From Bradyrhizobium guangxiense (lineage in GTDB: Bacteria > Pseudomonadota > Alphaproteobacteria > Rhizobiales > Xanthobacteraceae), in NCBI RefSeq assembly GCF_004114915.1, contig NZ_CP022219.1, forward strand, positions 650,501-714,500: DNA of 64,000 nt, given 5' to 3'. The position numbers and the translations under genes are program-made. Below, in pieces: positions 18,056 through 27,863 of the stretch. The notes under the pieces were generated by a model. It had not been told where the DNA came from. It did not search any database and saw only the letters and a program-made list of their open reading frames with translations. Each line of letters opens with the position of its first letter. Position 1 is the stretch's first letter.

Positions 18056-18550
18056 TCAGGGCGCTTTTGCGGCGGGGACCCCCAGGAAAGAATCATACAA
18101 TAGCGCCGCCACCCCAGCAACGATGGCTACGTCCGCCAGGTTAAACACGTACCAATTATAGGTATTTCCGCCGATCTCGATGTGGAACAGAGCGAAATCG
18201 ACCACCGCACCATAGGCCAGGCGGTCGATGCCGTTGCCGATCGCCCCGCCGATGATCAGGCCCAGTGCGACCGTGGCCAGGTGGGTGTGCGAGCGGGCCA
18301 TCCAGATCGCCAGCGCCACCACGGCGATGGCCTTGACCGCCATCAGCGCGAGCTGTGCCGCCTGGCTGTCGTTCTGCAGCCAGCCGAAGCTGATGCCGAT
18401 ATTCCAGGCCAGCACCAAGTCGAAGAATGGCGTCACCTTCACCGCGCCGCGCCGGGCAATGTCGAACACGTTCAGCAGCCACAGCTTCGAGGCCTGGTCG
18501 GCCACCAGCGTGACCATGGCCGCGAGGATGCCGGCGCGGAGCGGGGTCAT
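18056..18550 (-). CDS. lspA: Lipoprotein signal peptidase (signal peptidase II)
   Basis: LspA cleaves the signal peptide of diacylglyceryl-modified prolipoproteins in the inner membrane, after Lgt (encoded at 50606-51451). The 164-residue protein has four hydrophobic segments and both catalytic Asp regions: GGAIGNGIDRL with its AVVDF, and YVFNLADVAIVAGV. The segment NIGISFGWL is the family's N-x-G-x-(A/S)F motif. It starts at the ATG at 18550, 10 bases after the ileS stop, as in many proteobacteria. Confidence 0.95.
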   Translation of the reverse strand: MTPLRAGILAAMVTLVADQASKLWLLNVFDIARRGAVKVTPFFDLVLAWNIGISFGWLQNDSQAAQLALMAVKAIAVVALAIWMARSHTHLATVALGLIIGGAIGNGIDRLAYGAVVDFALFHIEIGGNTYNWYVFNLADVAIVAGVAALLYDSFLGVPAAKAP

Positions 18551-18560
18551 GGCCGGCCGG

Positions 18561-21500
18561 TCAGACCGCCACCCCCAACGCCTTCCATTCGCGCAGCGCC
18601 TTGGCGTCGCGCGGGGTGACGTCGGGATATTCGGCGTCTTCGCCGACCATCGGCGAGATCTTCCAGGAGCGGGCGCATTTGGTGCCGACCGCCTTCTCCA
18701 CCACCACCGCGACACCGGGCACGGCATCGAGACGAAACGCAGCAGCCGGCGCCTCGCCCTCACGCACCTCGTAATTCGAGGTGATGCAGATCTCGGCGAG
18801 ATCGACGTCGAACAGCGTCGCCAGCATGGCGCGGTCGGCGACATAGATCACCGGTGAGGCCTCCAGCGACGAGCCGATGTTCTTGGCGGCGCGTTCGAGC
18901 TCGAGCGCTCCGGTGACGACGCGGCGGACGTTGCGGATCGTCTCCCATTTCGCGGCGAGCTTGTCGTCGCGCAAGGCTTCGAGATCGGCGGGGGATAGCG
19001 TCAGATGCACCGACGGTTCGGCGTCGGGCCTGTACATGCGCCACGCCTCCTCGGCAGTGAAGCTGAGAATCGGCGCCAGCCATTTCAGGATCGAGGCGCA
19101 CAACAGGTCGATCGTGGTCAGCGCCGCCTTGCGCGTCAGCGAGGACGGCGGATCGCAATACAGCGTATCCTTGCGGATATCGAAATAGAACGCGGAGAGT
19201 TCGCTGTTCAGGAAGGCGGAGAGGGTCGCGACCACGGTCTTGTAGTCGAACTCCCGATAGGCCTTGTCGACGGCAACGGCCCGCATCGCGAGCTCGTGCA
19301 GCATCAGGCGTTCGAGCTCCGGCATCTCGGCCGGCGCGACCGCCTCGGTCGGTTTGAAGTGATGCAGCGTGCCCAGCATCCAGCGCACGGTGTTGCGCAG
19401 CTTGCGGTAGGTCTCGACGGTGTTCTTCAGGATCTCGGGACCGATGCGCTGGTCGTCGGTGTAGTCGCAGGAAGCGACCCAGAGCCGGAGGATGTCGGCG
19501 CCGGATTCCTTGATGACGGCCTGCGGCTCAATGGTGTTGCCGAGCGACTTTGACATCTTGCGGCCGTCCTCGGCCTGGGTGAAGCCGTGGGTCAGCACGA
19601 TGTCGTAGGGCGCGCGGCCGCGCGTGCCGCAGCTTTCCAGCAGCGAGGAGTGGAACCAGCCGCGATGCTGGTCCGAGCCTTCCAGATACATCACCGTGTC
19701 GGCGCCGCCGTCGACCTTGCGCTTGATGCCGGCGAGCCCGGGAAACTGCACGGGATCTTCGAGCACGAAAGCGTGGGTCGAGCCGGAATCGAACCAGACG
19801 TCGAGAATGTCGTCGACCTTCTGCCAGTCTTCGCTCGCGCGGGACCCGAGGAAGCGCTCGCGCGCGCCCGTCGCGTACCAGGCGTCGGCGCCTTCCTGCT
19901 CGAAGGCCTCGCCGATACGGGTATTGACGGCCTCGTCCTGGAGGATCTCGGCGGAGCCGTCGCCCCTCTCGCGCACGAACACGGCAATCGGCACGCCCCA
20001 GGCGCGCTGACGCGAGATCACCCAGTCGGGGCGCGCCTCGATCATGCCGTTGATGCGGTTCTCGCCCGACGGCGGCACCCATTGCGTCACCGAGATCGCG
20101 TGCAGCGCGCGGGCGCGCAGCGTGTCGCCGCTCTTGGTCTTGCCGCCCTGCGCCACATCCTTGTCCATCGCGATGAACCATTGCGGCGTGTTGCGGAAGA
20201 TCACCGGCTTCTTGGAGCGCCAGGAGTGCGGATATTGGTGCTTGAGCCGGCCGCGCGCGAGCAGCATGCCTCGTTCGACGAGCGCCTTGATCACGGCCTC
20301 GTTGGCGTCGCCCTTCTCGCCCTTGTCGTTGATGACGCGCTTGCCGGCAAAGCCCGGCGCATGATCGGTGTAGGCGCCGTTCTCGTCGACGGTATAGGGA
20401 ATCGCCGTGTTGATGCCGCGCGCATCGAGATCGCGCGCCTGTGCCATCCAGGCATCGAAATCCTCGCGGCCATGGCCGGGCGCGGTGTGCACGAAGCCGG
20501 TGCCGGTGTCGTCGGTGACGTGATCACCGGGCAATAGCGGCACGACGAAGTCGTAGCCGCCGGCAAGGCCCTTGAGCGGATGGGCGCATTCGATCGCGTC
20601 CATGGTGTCGCCGGGGACGTCGCGGACCTTCTCGTAAGCGGTCACGCGCGCCTGTTTGAAGACCTCTTCGGCGAGCGCGTCGGCGAGGATCAGGAGATCG
20701 CCAGTCTTGGTCCAATTGTCGGCGGGCGCGTCGGTGACCTTGTACAGGCCATAGGCGATCTTCGGCGAGAACGAGATGGCGCGATTGCCCGGCAGCGTCC
20801 AGGGCGTGGTGGTCCAGATCACGACACTTGCGGAGGCGAGTGCACCGTGCGCGGGCGAGGTCACCGGAAATTTCACCCACACCGTATCGGAGGTGTAGTC
20901 CTCGTATTCCACCTCGGCTTCGGCCAGCGCGGTCTTCTCGACCACGCTCCACATCACCGGCTTGGAGCCGCGATAGAGCGTGCCGTTGGCGGCGAACTTC
21001 ATCAGCTCGCGCGCGATCTGGGCTTCGGCCGGATAGCTCATGGTGGCATAGGGATGATCCCAGTCGCCGATGACGCCGAGGCGCTTGAACTCCTCGCGCT
21101 GTACGCCGAGCCAATGCGTGGCGTAGGCGCGGCACTCCCGGCGGAAGTCGATCATCGCGGCCGAGTCGCGGAAGTCCGGCTTCTGCTTGCCCTTCTTGCG
21201 ATAGTGCTCTTCCTCGACCTTCCACTCGATCGGCAGGCCGTGGCAGTCCCAGCCGGGCACGTAGTTGGAATCGAAGCCGAGCATCTGCTGGCTCTTGGTG
21301 ACGAGATCCTTGAGGATCTTGTTCAGCGCCGTGCCGATATGGATGTTGCCGTTGGCGTAGGGCGGGCCGTCATGCAGCACGAACTTGGCGCGGCCCTTCG
21401 CGGATTGGCGCAGCTTCTCGTAGAGGCCGATCTCGTACCAGCGCTTGAGGATCTCCGGCTCGCGCTGCGGCAGGCCGGCGCGCATCGGGAATTCGGTCTG

Positions 21501-21569
21501 CGGCAGGAACAGGGTCTTCGAATAGTCTTTGACTTCAGACTTTTGGGACTTTTGCGGCTTTTCGGACAT
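18561..21569 (-). CDS. ileS: Isoleucyl-tRNA synthetase
   Basis: This class I synthetase charges tRNA-Ile. The 1002-residue protein has the HIGH motif ([14 protein letters not shown]), the KMSKS loop ([14 protein letters not shown]) and the CP1 editing domain with its TTPWTLPGN signature. The C-terminus, around [12 protein letters not shown], keeps only one Cys where E. coli IleRS has four zinc ligands, so the terminal zinc finger seems lost. That may be normal for this lineage. The first gene of the minus-strand run ileS-lspA-17235-M16-M16. Confidence 0.96.
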   Translation of the reverse strand: MSEKPQKSQKSEVKDYSKTLFLPQTEFPMRAGLPQREPEILKRWYEIGLYEKLRQSAKGRAKFVLHDGPPYANGNIHIGTALNKILKDLVTKSQQMLGFDSNYVPGWDCHGLPIEWKVEEEHYRKKGKQKPDFRDSAAMIDFRRECRAYATHWLGVQREEFKRLGVIGDWDHPYATMSYPAEAQIARELMKFAANGTLYRGSKPVMWSVVEKTALAEAEVEYEDYTSDTVWVKFPVTSPAHGALASASVVIWTTTPWTLPGNRAISFSPKIAYGLYKVTDAPADNWTKTGDLLILADALAEEVFKQARVTAYEKVRDVPGDTMDAIECAHPLKGLAGGYDFVVPLLPGDHVTDDTGTGFVHTAPGHGREDFDAWMAQARDLDARGINTAIPYTVDENGAYTDHAPGFAGKRVINDKGEKGDANEAVIKALVERGMLLARGRLKHQYPHSWRSKKPVIFRNTPQWFIAMDKDVAQGGKTKSGDTLRARALHAISVTQWVPPSGENRINGMIEARPDWVISRQRAWGVPIAVFVRERGDGSAEILQDEAVNTRIGEAFEQEGADAWYATGARERFLGSRASEDWQKVDDILDVWFDSGSTHAFVLEDPVQFPGLAGIKRKVDGGADTVMYLEGSDQHRGWFHSSLLESCGTRGRAPYDIVLTHGFTQAEDGRKMSKSLGNTIEPQAVIKESGADILRLWVASCDYTDDQRIGPEILKNTVETYRKLRNTVRWMLGTLHHFKPTEAVAPAEMPELERLMLHELAMRAVAVDKAYREFDYKTVVATLSAFLNSELSAFYFDIRKDTLYCDPPSSLTRKAALTTIDLLCASILKWLAPILSFTAEEAWRMYRPDAEPSVHLTLSPADLEALRDDKLAAKWETIRNVRRVVTGALELERAAKNIGSSLEASPVIYVADRAMLATLFDVDLAEICITSNYEVREGEAPAAAFRLDAVPGVAVVVEKAVGTKCARSWKISPMVGEDAEYPDVTPRDAKALREWKALGVAV

Positions 21570-21737
21570 GAGGCTGACTGGCTCGGAATGGCGCGGGAAC
21601 AGATGGCGATGCGGAATCGCGGGGTGAAACGACGAAATCCCGGTCTTGCGCCGAGCCTTTGGGCTCAGGCGGAAGCCGGGCCGCTAATCCCTATGATGCG
21701 CCGCGCAAACATGGGCACTCCATAGCAGGGGGCCAAG

Positions 21738-21778
21738 GGAAGCGCAAAAGAGAAGCGCAAAAGGGAAGCGCAAAGGTT
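21738..21778. repeat. Short tandem repeat upstream of ileS
   Basis: Three near-identical copies of a 12-base unit, gaagcgcaaaag, lie side by side between ribF and ileS. No coding role is visible. Confidence 0.6.
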
Positions 21779-21801
21779 CGGGCCAAGGCGGATTCGGGGG
21801 C

Positions 21802-22773
21802 TCAATCGATGGCGCCGAGCCGCGGAAATGCGTCCGGGGCGGCGGCCAGGATAGCGCGAGCGCGGGCGGAATCGTCGTCCATCTGCCGGATCAGGGCCTC
21901 TAGACCATCGAATTTCAGCTCCTCGCGGATGAAGCCGACGAAGGCGCAGTCCAGCGCCTGCCCGTAGAGGTCGCCCTTGAAGTCGAACAAGAAGATCTCG
22001 AGCAGCGGGGCGCCATTGTCAAAGGTCGGGCGCCGGCCGAAGCTGGCCACCCCGTCCAGCCGCTGGGGCCCGCGGCCGATCCGCACCGCATAGATGCCGT
22101 GCTTGAGGCCGCAATTGGCGTCGAGGCGGATATTGGCGGTGGGATAGCCGAGGTCGCGGCCCCGCTTTTCGCCATGGATGACCTCGCCGGTGACGAACCA
22201 GGGCGCGCCCAGCATGGTCGTGGCTTCGTCGAGCTGGCCCTCGGCGAGCGCAGTCCGGATGGCGCTGGAGGAGACCGGCCGCTCATCGATGTCGACATGC
22301 GGCTGCACGTCGACCTCGATACCGAGCCGGGGCGCCTCGTTGACCAGAAGACTGGGCGAGCCGACCCGTCCCTTGCCGAAATGGAAGTCGTAGCCCACCG
22401 CGATCCCGCTGACCCCGAGCCGCCCGATCAGCTCATGGTGAATGAAATCTTGCGCACTGGTTCCGGCGCGCGCCTTGTCGAAGGTCATGACCACGGCGCC
22501 GGCGAGCCCGGTGCCGGCCAAGAGCCGCAGCTTGGCGCGCTCGTCCGTGAGGCGGAATTGCGGGGTGTTGGGACTGAAGAACCGCCGCGGATGCGGCTCG
22601 AAGGTCAGTGCCAGCGCAGGGCGGCCATGCACCCGGCCCATTTCCAGGGCCGCGGCGATCACGGCGCGGTGACCCAGATGGACCCCGTCGAAATTGCCCA
22701 TGGCGACCACGGCGCCCCGTGGAATCGCGGAAACCGGCGTGGTGTCGCGGATAACGGTAAAATGCGGGGCCAT
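21802..22773 (-). CDS. ribF: Bifunctional riboflavin kinase / FAD synthetase
   Basis: RibF phosphorylates riboflavin to FMN and adenylates FMN to FAD. The 323-residue protein has an N-terminal nucleotidyltransferase domain with AMGNFDGVHLGH and VGYDFHFGKGR, and a C-terminal kinase domain beginning YFVTG-like at APWFVTGEVIHGEKRGRDLG with the PTAN motif (GYPTANI) and LLEIFLFDF. No FMN riboswitch is seen in front of this gene, unlike ribH2 at 46145. Confidence 0.95.
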   Translation of the reverse strand: MAPHFTVIRDTTPVSAIPRGAVVAMGNFDGVHLGHRAVIAAALEMGRVHGRPALALTFEPHPRRFFSPNTPQFRLTDERAKLRLLAGTGLAGAVVMTFDKARAGTSAQDFIHHELIGRLGVSGIAVGYDFHFGKGRVGSPSLLVNEAPRLGIEVDVQPHVDIDERPVSSSAIRTALAEGQLDEATTMLGAPWFVTGEVIHGEKRGRDLGYPTANIRLDANCGLKHGIYAVRIGRGPQRLDGVASFGRRPTFDNGAPLLEIFLFDFKGDLYGQALDCAFVGFIREELKFDGLEALIRQMDDDSARARAILAAAPDAFPRLGAID

Positions 22774-23001
22774 CAGGGGAATTCTCGAACCGGCGGGACC
22801 GGCCGGGACGGGGGCGCGACCGGCCCGACGAAGTCAAGCGGGAGGGGGGCAAGCCTGTCGAACGCAATTTCAGTTCTTTCGGACCCGCCCCGATTAACGC
22901 GCTGTTTAACGCCTTGGTGCTAGTCCTTGCATCTGGAACAGGCGGGCTTCGGCCCGGCGGTCCGATCGTAATATTCCTGGGTATGCGTTGGGGGAGTCGA
23001 G

Positions 23002-23397
23002 ATGGCGGTTGATTTGTCGATGCCGGTTCTGGTGGTGGATGACTACAGCACCATGATCCGTATCATCCGGAATCTGCTGAAGCAGCTTGGCTTCGAGAAC
23101 ATCGATGATGCCAGCGACGGTTCGGCAGCGCTGAACAAGATGCGCGGCAAGAAGTACGGGCTCGTGATCTCCGATTGGAATATGGAGCCGATGACGGGTT
23201 ACGATCTGCTGCGCGAAGTGCGCGCGGATCCGAATCTCGCCACCACGCCCTTCATCATGATCACGGCGGAATCCAAGACTGAGAACGTGATCGCGGCCAA
23301 GAAGGCCGGCGTGAACAACTACATCGTCAAGCCGTTCAATGCGGCGACGCTGAAGACCAAGATCGAGGCGGTCTTCCCGGACATGGCGAGCGCTTAA
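23002..23397 (+). CDS. CheY-like single-domain response regulator
   Basis: The 131-residue protein is a single receiver domain with phosphorylation site Asp58 (LVISDWNMEPMTG), acidic pair Asp13-Asp14 (VVDDYS), Thr in MITAES and Lys in YIVKPFN. The sequence is closest to chemotaxis CheY: the W-N-M-EPMTGYDLL segment is characteristic. It would shuttle between a CheA-type kinase and the flagellar switch, but no chemotaxis gene is adjacent, so the partner kinase is unknown. It is monocistronic, with its own terminator. Confidence 0.9.
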   Translation: MAVDLSMPVLVVDDYSTMIRIIRNLLKQLGFENIDDASDGSAALNKMRGKKYGLVISDWNMEPMTGYDLLREVRADPNLATTPFIMITAESKTENVIAAKKAGVNNYIVKPFNAATLKTKIEAVFPDMASA

Positions 23398-23429
23398 AGC
23401 GCTTTCGAAGCCATCAGGCGAATTCGGAA

Positions 23430-23463
23430 GGCCCGGGCACGTCCCGGGCTTTCTGCGTTTTTC
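23430..23463 (+). terminator. Rho-independent terminator of the cheY-like gene
   Basis: The hairpin gcccgggcac / gtcccgggc is followed by tttctgcgttttt, 33 bases after the stop codon. Confidence 0.75.
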
Positions 23464-23544
23464 TGTCATTCCGGGGCGGTGCGCAGCACCGAACCCGGAA
23501 TCTAGAGATTCCGGGTTCGCGCTTCGCGCGCACCGGAATGACGA
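23464..23544. repeat. Palindromic 'gtcattccgg' repeat
   Basis: The two arms, tgtcattccggggcggtgcg and the complementary gcgcaccggaatgacg, enclose an inner palindrome, ggaatctagagattcc. It is one of about ten copies of this family in the window and lies between convergent genes. Confidence 0.8.
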
Positions 23545-23552
23545 TCAAATCA

Positions 23553-24407
23553 CTACCACTTCAATTCGCGCATCAAGGCCTTCGGCGGGTGGCCGAACAA
23601 TTCCGTCACCGAGGCCGGGTCGAGCTGGTCGAGGCCCTCGAACTCCTCGGCATGGATGCCGCGGGTGACGAACAGGCAGTCGATACCGAATTCGCGGGCG
23701 CCCGTTAAGTCGGTGCGGACGGAATCGCCGATCGCCAGCACCTTCTTCCGATCGATCTGGTGGCCCTGGCGTTCACCGGCGAGCGCCATGGCGCGCTCAT
23801 AGATCGGCCGGTGCGGCTTGCCGTAGAAGATCACCTCGCCGCCGAGCTCGCGGTAGAGCTCGGCGATGGCGCCGGCGCAATAGATCAGCCGGTCGCCGCG
23901 TTCCACCACGATATCAGGGTTGGCACAGACCAGCGTCAGCTTGCGTTCGCGCGCCTTCAGCATCATGCCGCGATAGTCCTCCGCCGTCTCGGTCTCGTCG
24001 TCGTAGAGGCCGGTGCAGACGATGTAGTCGGCTTCTTCCAGCGGCGCGGTTCTCGCCTCGAGGCCGCGATAGATCGAATTGTCGCGCTCGGGACCGAGCC
24101 AGAACATCTTGCGGCCGGGATGCTCGGCGACATAAAGCCGCGTCAGGTCTCCGGACGACACGATCGCGTCGTAGGTCTCGTCGGCGACGCCGAGCTTGCG
24201 CAATTGCCGCTGCACGCTGTCGGCCGGGCGCGGTGCGTTGGTGATCAGGATCACCGTACCGCCGCGGCTGCGATAGGTGTGCAAGGCCTCGCAGGCCTCG
24301 GGGAAGGATTCGAGGCCGTTATGCACGACGCCCCAGATGTCGCTGAGCACGACCTCCACGCCGCCCACGAGCTCGCGCAGGCTTTCGGCGAAATGCAGGG
24401 TGGTCAT
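23553..24407 (-). CDS. HAD-superfamily class IIA hydrolase (TIGR01459-like)
   Basis: The 284-residue phosphatase-like protein has HAD motif I at about 21-30, LSDIWGVVHNG, motif II ILITNAPRP, a class IIA cap, and the motif III/IV region YGKPHRPIYERAM with AIGDSVRTDLTGA. It resembles NagD-type nucleotide or sugar phosphatases and the alphaproteobacterial TIGR01459 group, whose substrate is not established. It lies 15 bases downstream of the EAL-domain gene and is probably co-transcribed with it. Confidence 0.88.
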   Translation of the reverse strand: MTTLHFAESLRELVGGVEVVLSDIWGVVHNGLESFPEACEALHTYRSRGGTVILITNAPRPADSVQRQLRKLGVADETYDAIVSSGDLTRLYVAEHPGRKMFWLGPERDNSIYRGLEARTAPLEEADYIVCTGLYDDETETAEDYRGMMLKARERKLTLVCANPDIVVERGDRLIYCAGAIAELYRELGGEVIFYGKPHRPIYERAMALAGERQGHQIDRKKVLAIGDSVRTDLTGAREFGIDCLFVTRGIHAEEFEGLDQLDPASVTELFGHPPKALMRELKW

Positions 24408-24422
24408 GATGCGTGCGGCCGA

Positions 24423-25907
24423 TCAGATCCGGCGCGCGAGCGCCGCGTTGCCGGTGATACGCTGTGGCGGAGGCGCCGAAGACGTCGCGCCTGAGCTTTG
24501 TGTGCCGGAGCCATTGGGTCCCTGAATGTCCTGCGCCTGGTTCGGCGCGGCCCCGCCGGTAGCAGATGCCCCCTCTGGCCGCAATGGCCGGGGCGGTGCG
24601 AACAGGAACCCCTGGCCGAACCGCACGTCATAATCGAGCAGATCGACCACGGCGCGCTCGCCCTCGATCCGCTCGGCGATCAGGTCGATGCCGAAGCGAC
24701 CCAGCAGGTCGGAGAGATCGGAGGGGTGGATGTCGGAGGTCGAGGCCTGCCTGGGGTCGAGCAGCAGCGTGGCCGGCACCTTGATGAAGCGCACGCCGCG
24801 GTCGGCGAGCTCGCGCGGCTCGATCCTGAGATCGGTGACATGGTCGATCGAGAAGCGGAAGCCGCGCTGGGCGAGCGCGGCGAGATTCTCGGTCTCGGCC
24901 GGGCCGAGACTGCGGAAGGTCGATTGCTTGAACTCCAGCACCAGCGAGGGCGCCAGCGCCCGGTTGGCTTCGAGGAAGTCGAGGCATTGCGCGAAGGTGG
25001 TGGAATTGCCGAGCGTGGACGCCGCGACGTTGCAGAACACGCCGACATCCTTGTTGCGCACCATCAGGCGCCGCAGCACCTGCACACAGCGCAGCATCAC
25101 CATGTTGTCGATCCGCCCGATCAGCCCGGACGCTTCCGCGATGCTGATGAACTCCTCGGCTGCGATCAGCTGGTCGCGTTCGTCGCGCAAGCGCGTCACC
25201 GCCTCGTAGAATCGCACCTTGCGCTGCGGCAAGGTCACCATCGGCTGCAGGAAGATGTCGATCCGATTTTCGTCGATGGCGTTGCGCAGCGTCGCCAGCA
25301 GTTGAGTCTGGTTGCGTCCAGCGGCGGTCTGAGGGCTCGCAGCCTGAGTATGGACCGCCGGCGCCGGCCGTGGCTGCGCCATCGGGGGCGGCGGTACGGC
25401 GGGGAGCGGGGGAGGGGCGGCCGGCCGATCCTCGAACGGCGCCGCCAGATCGGCCGGAGCCTCCGGTTCGGATGTGGCGACCGGAGCGGGAGTCGGCGCG
25501 GCGCCGGCCAAGAGGTCTTCGTGCGCCGACACGGTGGCGGCGAGCTGTCTGACCAATCCGCCAAGCTCGTTGATCTCGCCGACCACCGACTGGATGCGGT
25601 CCGAGTTGGTCGAATTGGACGAGGCGATGCGTCCCTCCATCGCGGCCAACCGTCGGCCGAACTCGGCCACCTGGCGGGCGAGGTCGGCGGTGCCCCGCGA
25701 CAGATCGGCGATCTGGCCGCCGACGTCGCTGCGGTCACGCAGCCGCATCGACACCGCGTTGTAGAGGATCAGGAAGGTCAGCGCGGTCAGCGCCACGAAC
25801 GCGGATTCGGTTCCGCTGATGCCGGCGACGGCGTAGAGGACAAGCCCGAGCGAGGCTGCGACCAGAACCATGCAGATGGCGATGAAGATCGTCGAAATGC
25901 GAATCAT
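24423..25907 (-). CDS. Membrane protein with degenerate EAL domain
   Basis: The 494-residue protein has two N-terminal membrane helices (about 5-30 and 34-55), a coiled region to about 135, a Pro/Ala-rich linker to about 205 and a C-terminal EAL domain. The hallmark EAL reads EAV (RFYEAVTRLRDE). The metal-binding DDFG region reads IDHVTDLRIE, and the FNVSA-like segment reads CNVAAST. Cyclic-di-GMP phosphodiesterase activity is therefore doubtful, and a binding or signalling role is more likely. The tail after the domain is Gly/Ser/Pro-rich. The gene lies upstream of the HAD gene. Confidence 0.82.
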   Translation of the reverse strand: MIRISTIFIAICMVLVAASLGLVLYAVAGISGTESAFVALTALTFLILYNAVSMRLRDRSDVGGQIADLSRGTADLARQVAEFGRRLAAMEGRIASSNSTNSDRIQSVVGEINELGGLVRQLAATVSAHEDLLAGAAPTPAPVATSEPEAPADLAAPFEDRPAAPPPLPAVPPPPMAQPRPAPAVHTQAASPQTAAGRNQTQLLATLRNAIDENRIDIFLQPMVTLPQRKVRFYEAVTRLRDERDQLIAAEEFISIAEASGLIGRIDNMVMLRCVQVLRRLMVRNKDVGVFCNVAASTLGNSTTFAQCLDFLEANRALAPSLVLEFKQSTFRSLGPAETENLAALAQRGFRFSIDHVTDLRIEPRELADRGVRFIKVPATLLLDPRQASTSDIHPSDLSDLLGRFGIDLIAERIEGERAVVDLLDYDVRFGQGFLFAPPRPLRPEGASATGGAAPNQAQDIQGPNGSGTQSSGATSSAPPPQRITGNAALARRI

Positions 25908-26054
25908 GCCGCGCGTTACGCCTCAAGAGCTGACTGCCTTACCCGGGAAAACACGGGTCGCGTTGCAATTGCGTCCCGCCGCGTGCTCCCCCAAGCCGCA
26001 TGAGCTTAACATCATTGTTGATTCGAGGGGATAGCGGCGCGTTCCCGGGCGCCG

Positions 26055-27185
26055 TCAGGCTGGGGCAGCGGCTCCGACCGTGTCGGCGGAGACAGCCTCG
26101 CGGCTGCCCAGCGGCTTGGGACGACCGGGCGTCGTGTCTCTCAGCGTCTGCCGTTCGATCTCCGAATTCAGCTCGGCGCCGAACATGATGACGATCGCCG
26201 ACATCCACATCCACATCATCAGGCCGATCGCCGCACCAAGCGAGCCGTAGGTCGCATTGTAGTTGGCAAACTCCGAGAGATACCAGGACAGCAGCGCCGA
26301 GCCCGCGATCCAGAGGATGGCGGCGATCACCGCGCCGAGGCTCAACCATTGCCAGCGCGGGGCGTCGCGGCTCGGCGCGAAGCGGGAGAGGATCGCAAGC
26401 GCCACCAGCAGGATGAGGAACATCAGCGGCCATCGTGCCAGCGCGACGATCAGCTTGCTTTCAGGCGCCATGCCGAGATGATTGAGCGCCAGCGGGAAGG
26501 CCACGACAACGCCCACCATCACCAACAGTGCCACGATGCCGCCGACCGTGAAGGCCAGCGACACCATGTTGAGCTTGATGAAGCTGCGCTTCTCGCGCTC
26601 CTCATAGGCGACGTTGAGCGCGTCGAAGATCGCCTTGACGCCGGCATTGGCGCTCCAGATCGCCAGCAGAAGGCCGAGCAGGAACGTGGCACCGAGCGTG
26701 GTGTTGCCATGCGAGACCACGCGCGCCACCTGCTCCTCGACGATCTGGAACGAGCCCTCGGGCAGCATGGTCGCGAGCGTCTGGAGATTGGCGCTGATGG
26801 TCTTGGGATCGGCGAACAGGCCATAGGAGGAGACCAGCGCCGTAACCGCCGGAAAGATCGCAAGCAGCCCGAAGAACACGACGCCGCCCGCCGTCGCAAG
26901 CAGGCGATCCTCATCGATGCGCTGATAGGTCCGCCAGAAGATATCCTTCCAGCCCTTCCAGGGGATATCAAACGGGCTCTTGGCATGGCGCCCATGGCCG
27001 GGCTGCACCGCCGCGCGCGCGGGGTGCGTTTCCGGTGAATTCGCCTCGCCCTTGCGATGGTCCTGGGGCGGCCCGGATGAGACCAAGCCTCCGTCCTGAA
27101 AGTAGCGCTCCGCCGTCAGCACGAAGACGGCCGTCGCCGCCACCAGCAGCCAGGAGTCGATCTGTTCGGAGCGCCGCATCAGCAT
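26055..27185 (-). CDS. YihY/BrkB-family inner membrane protein
   Basis: The 376-residue protein shows the YihY (formerly called virulence factor BrkB, or wrongly RNase BN) pattern: FWRTYQRIDEDRLLATAGG at the start of the domain, about six membrane helices, the family segment LSLGAVIAAILWIAGSALLS, and TYGSLGAAIGLMMWMWMSA near the end. The function is not established. Its start codon directly follows the stop of the membrane protein upstream, so the two are translated from one mRNA. The basic N- and C-terminal tails would be cytoplasmic. Confidence 0.88.
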   Translation of the reverse strand: MLMRRSEQIDSWLLVAATAVFVLTAERYFQDGGLVSSGPPQDHRKGEANSPETHPARAAVQPGHGRHAKSPFDIPWKGWKDIFWRTYQRIDEDRLLATAGGVVFFGLLAIFPAVTALVSSYGLFADPKTISANLQTLATMLPEGSFQIVEEQVARVVSHGNTTLGATFLLGLLLAIWSANAGVKAIFDALNVAYEEREKRSFIKLNMVSLAFTVGGIVALLVMVGVVVAFPLALNHLGMAPESKLIVALARWPLMFLILLVALAILSRFAPSRDAPRWQWLSLGAVIAAILWIAGSALLSWYLSEFANYNATYGSLGAAIGLMMWMWMSAIVIMFGAELNSEIERQTLRDTTPGRPKPLGSREAVSADTVGAAAPA

Positions 27186-27773
27186 TCATGCGTCCAATCT
27201 GTGACCGTGACGGCGGCGGCGCGCCGCCGTGAACCCCGCTAATCCGATCGCAGCGAGCATCAGGCCAAGCTGCACGGGTCGGTTGCCGCGAACAGGCCAG
27301 GCTCTCGCCCCATGGCGGCGCTCGCCCGGCGAGAGCGGCGCAAGGGGAATCGTGGTCGCGACCTCTTTCACGGCCTCTTTGACCGTTCCGCGCGGAATCC
27401 GCGGGGTTGCGATCGCCACACGCAGCCGGCTGGCAAGTGGCACGACCGGCTTGGCCTTGCGCTTCATCTGCGCCATTGCCACGCCAGCGCAGACCGCCGC
27501 CAGCACCAGCAGCAATCCACCCACGGCACCGAAACCCCAGAACTGGCCGTGGGTGATGGCGACCCAGCGGTACAGGGCGATCAGCCCGACGAAGAAGGCC
27601 GCCACGACGAATAGAGCCGCCACCGCGAACAGCCCGCCGGCCACGGCGTAAGACGTCACCTTGCCGGTTGCCTGGCTGGTCTGGTCACGCAGATAGGATT
27701 GAGCGGCGCGTTTGACGTGATTGAGCTTCAGCGCCATGCCGGCGCGCAGCAATTCGCCCGATGGCGCGAGCAT
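27186..27773 (-). CDS. Small membrane protein, holin-like / DUF1469-type
   Basis: The 195-residue protein has an amphipathic N-terminus, two adjacent membrane helices (GGLFAVAALFVVAAFFVGLIA and FWGFGAVGGLLLVLAAVCAG), a basic region and a third hydrophobic segment near the C-terminus (LGLMLAAIGLAGFTAA). The twin-helix arrangement resembles the Act_hol_E/DUF1469 family often annotated as phage holin superfamily. There is no phage context here. The ATG at 27773 is chosen because GGAGG lies 8 bases upstream. It is coupled to the YihY gene. Confidence 0.7.
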   Translation of the reverse strand: MLAPSGELLRAGMALKLNHVKRAAQSYLRDQTSQATGKVTSYAVAGGLFAVAALFVVAAFFVGLIALYRWVAITHGQFWGFGAVGGLLLVLAAVCAGVAMAQMKRKAKPVVPLASRLRVAIATPRIPRGTVKEAVKEVATTIPLAPLSPGERRHGARAWPVRGNRPVQLGLMLAAIGLAGFTAARRRRHGHRLDA

Positions 27774-27863
27774 GCGGACATCCTCCGAGAGCAAGAATTT
27801 GTTCGGGGGATGAACGTGGCGGAATTTGACTTGTTCCGACGGAGCTCCATCGGTCGAGGTGGA

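Noticed and set aside
22890..22910. TTAA...TTAA pair upstream of the cheY-like gene as a CtrA site
   Set aside because: The spacing is eight bases, not seven, so it does not meet the consensus.
27186..27773. Phage origin suggested by holin-like annotation
   Set aside because: No phage gene lies nearby. The protein is coupled to a YihY-type membrane protein and has normal composition.
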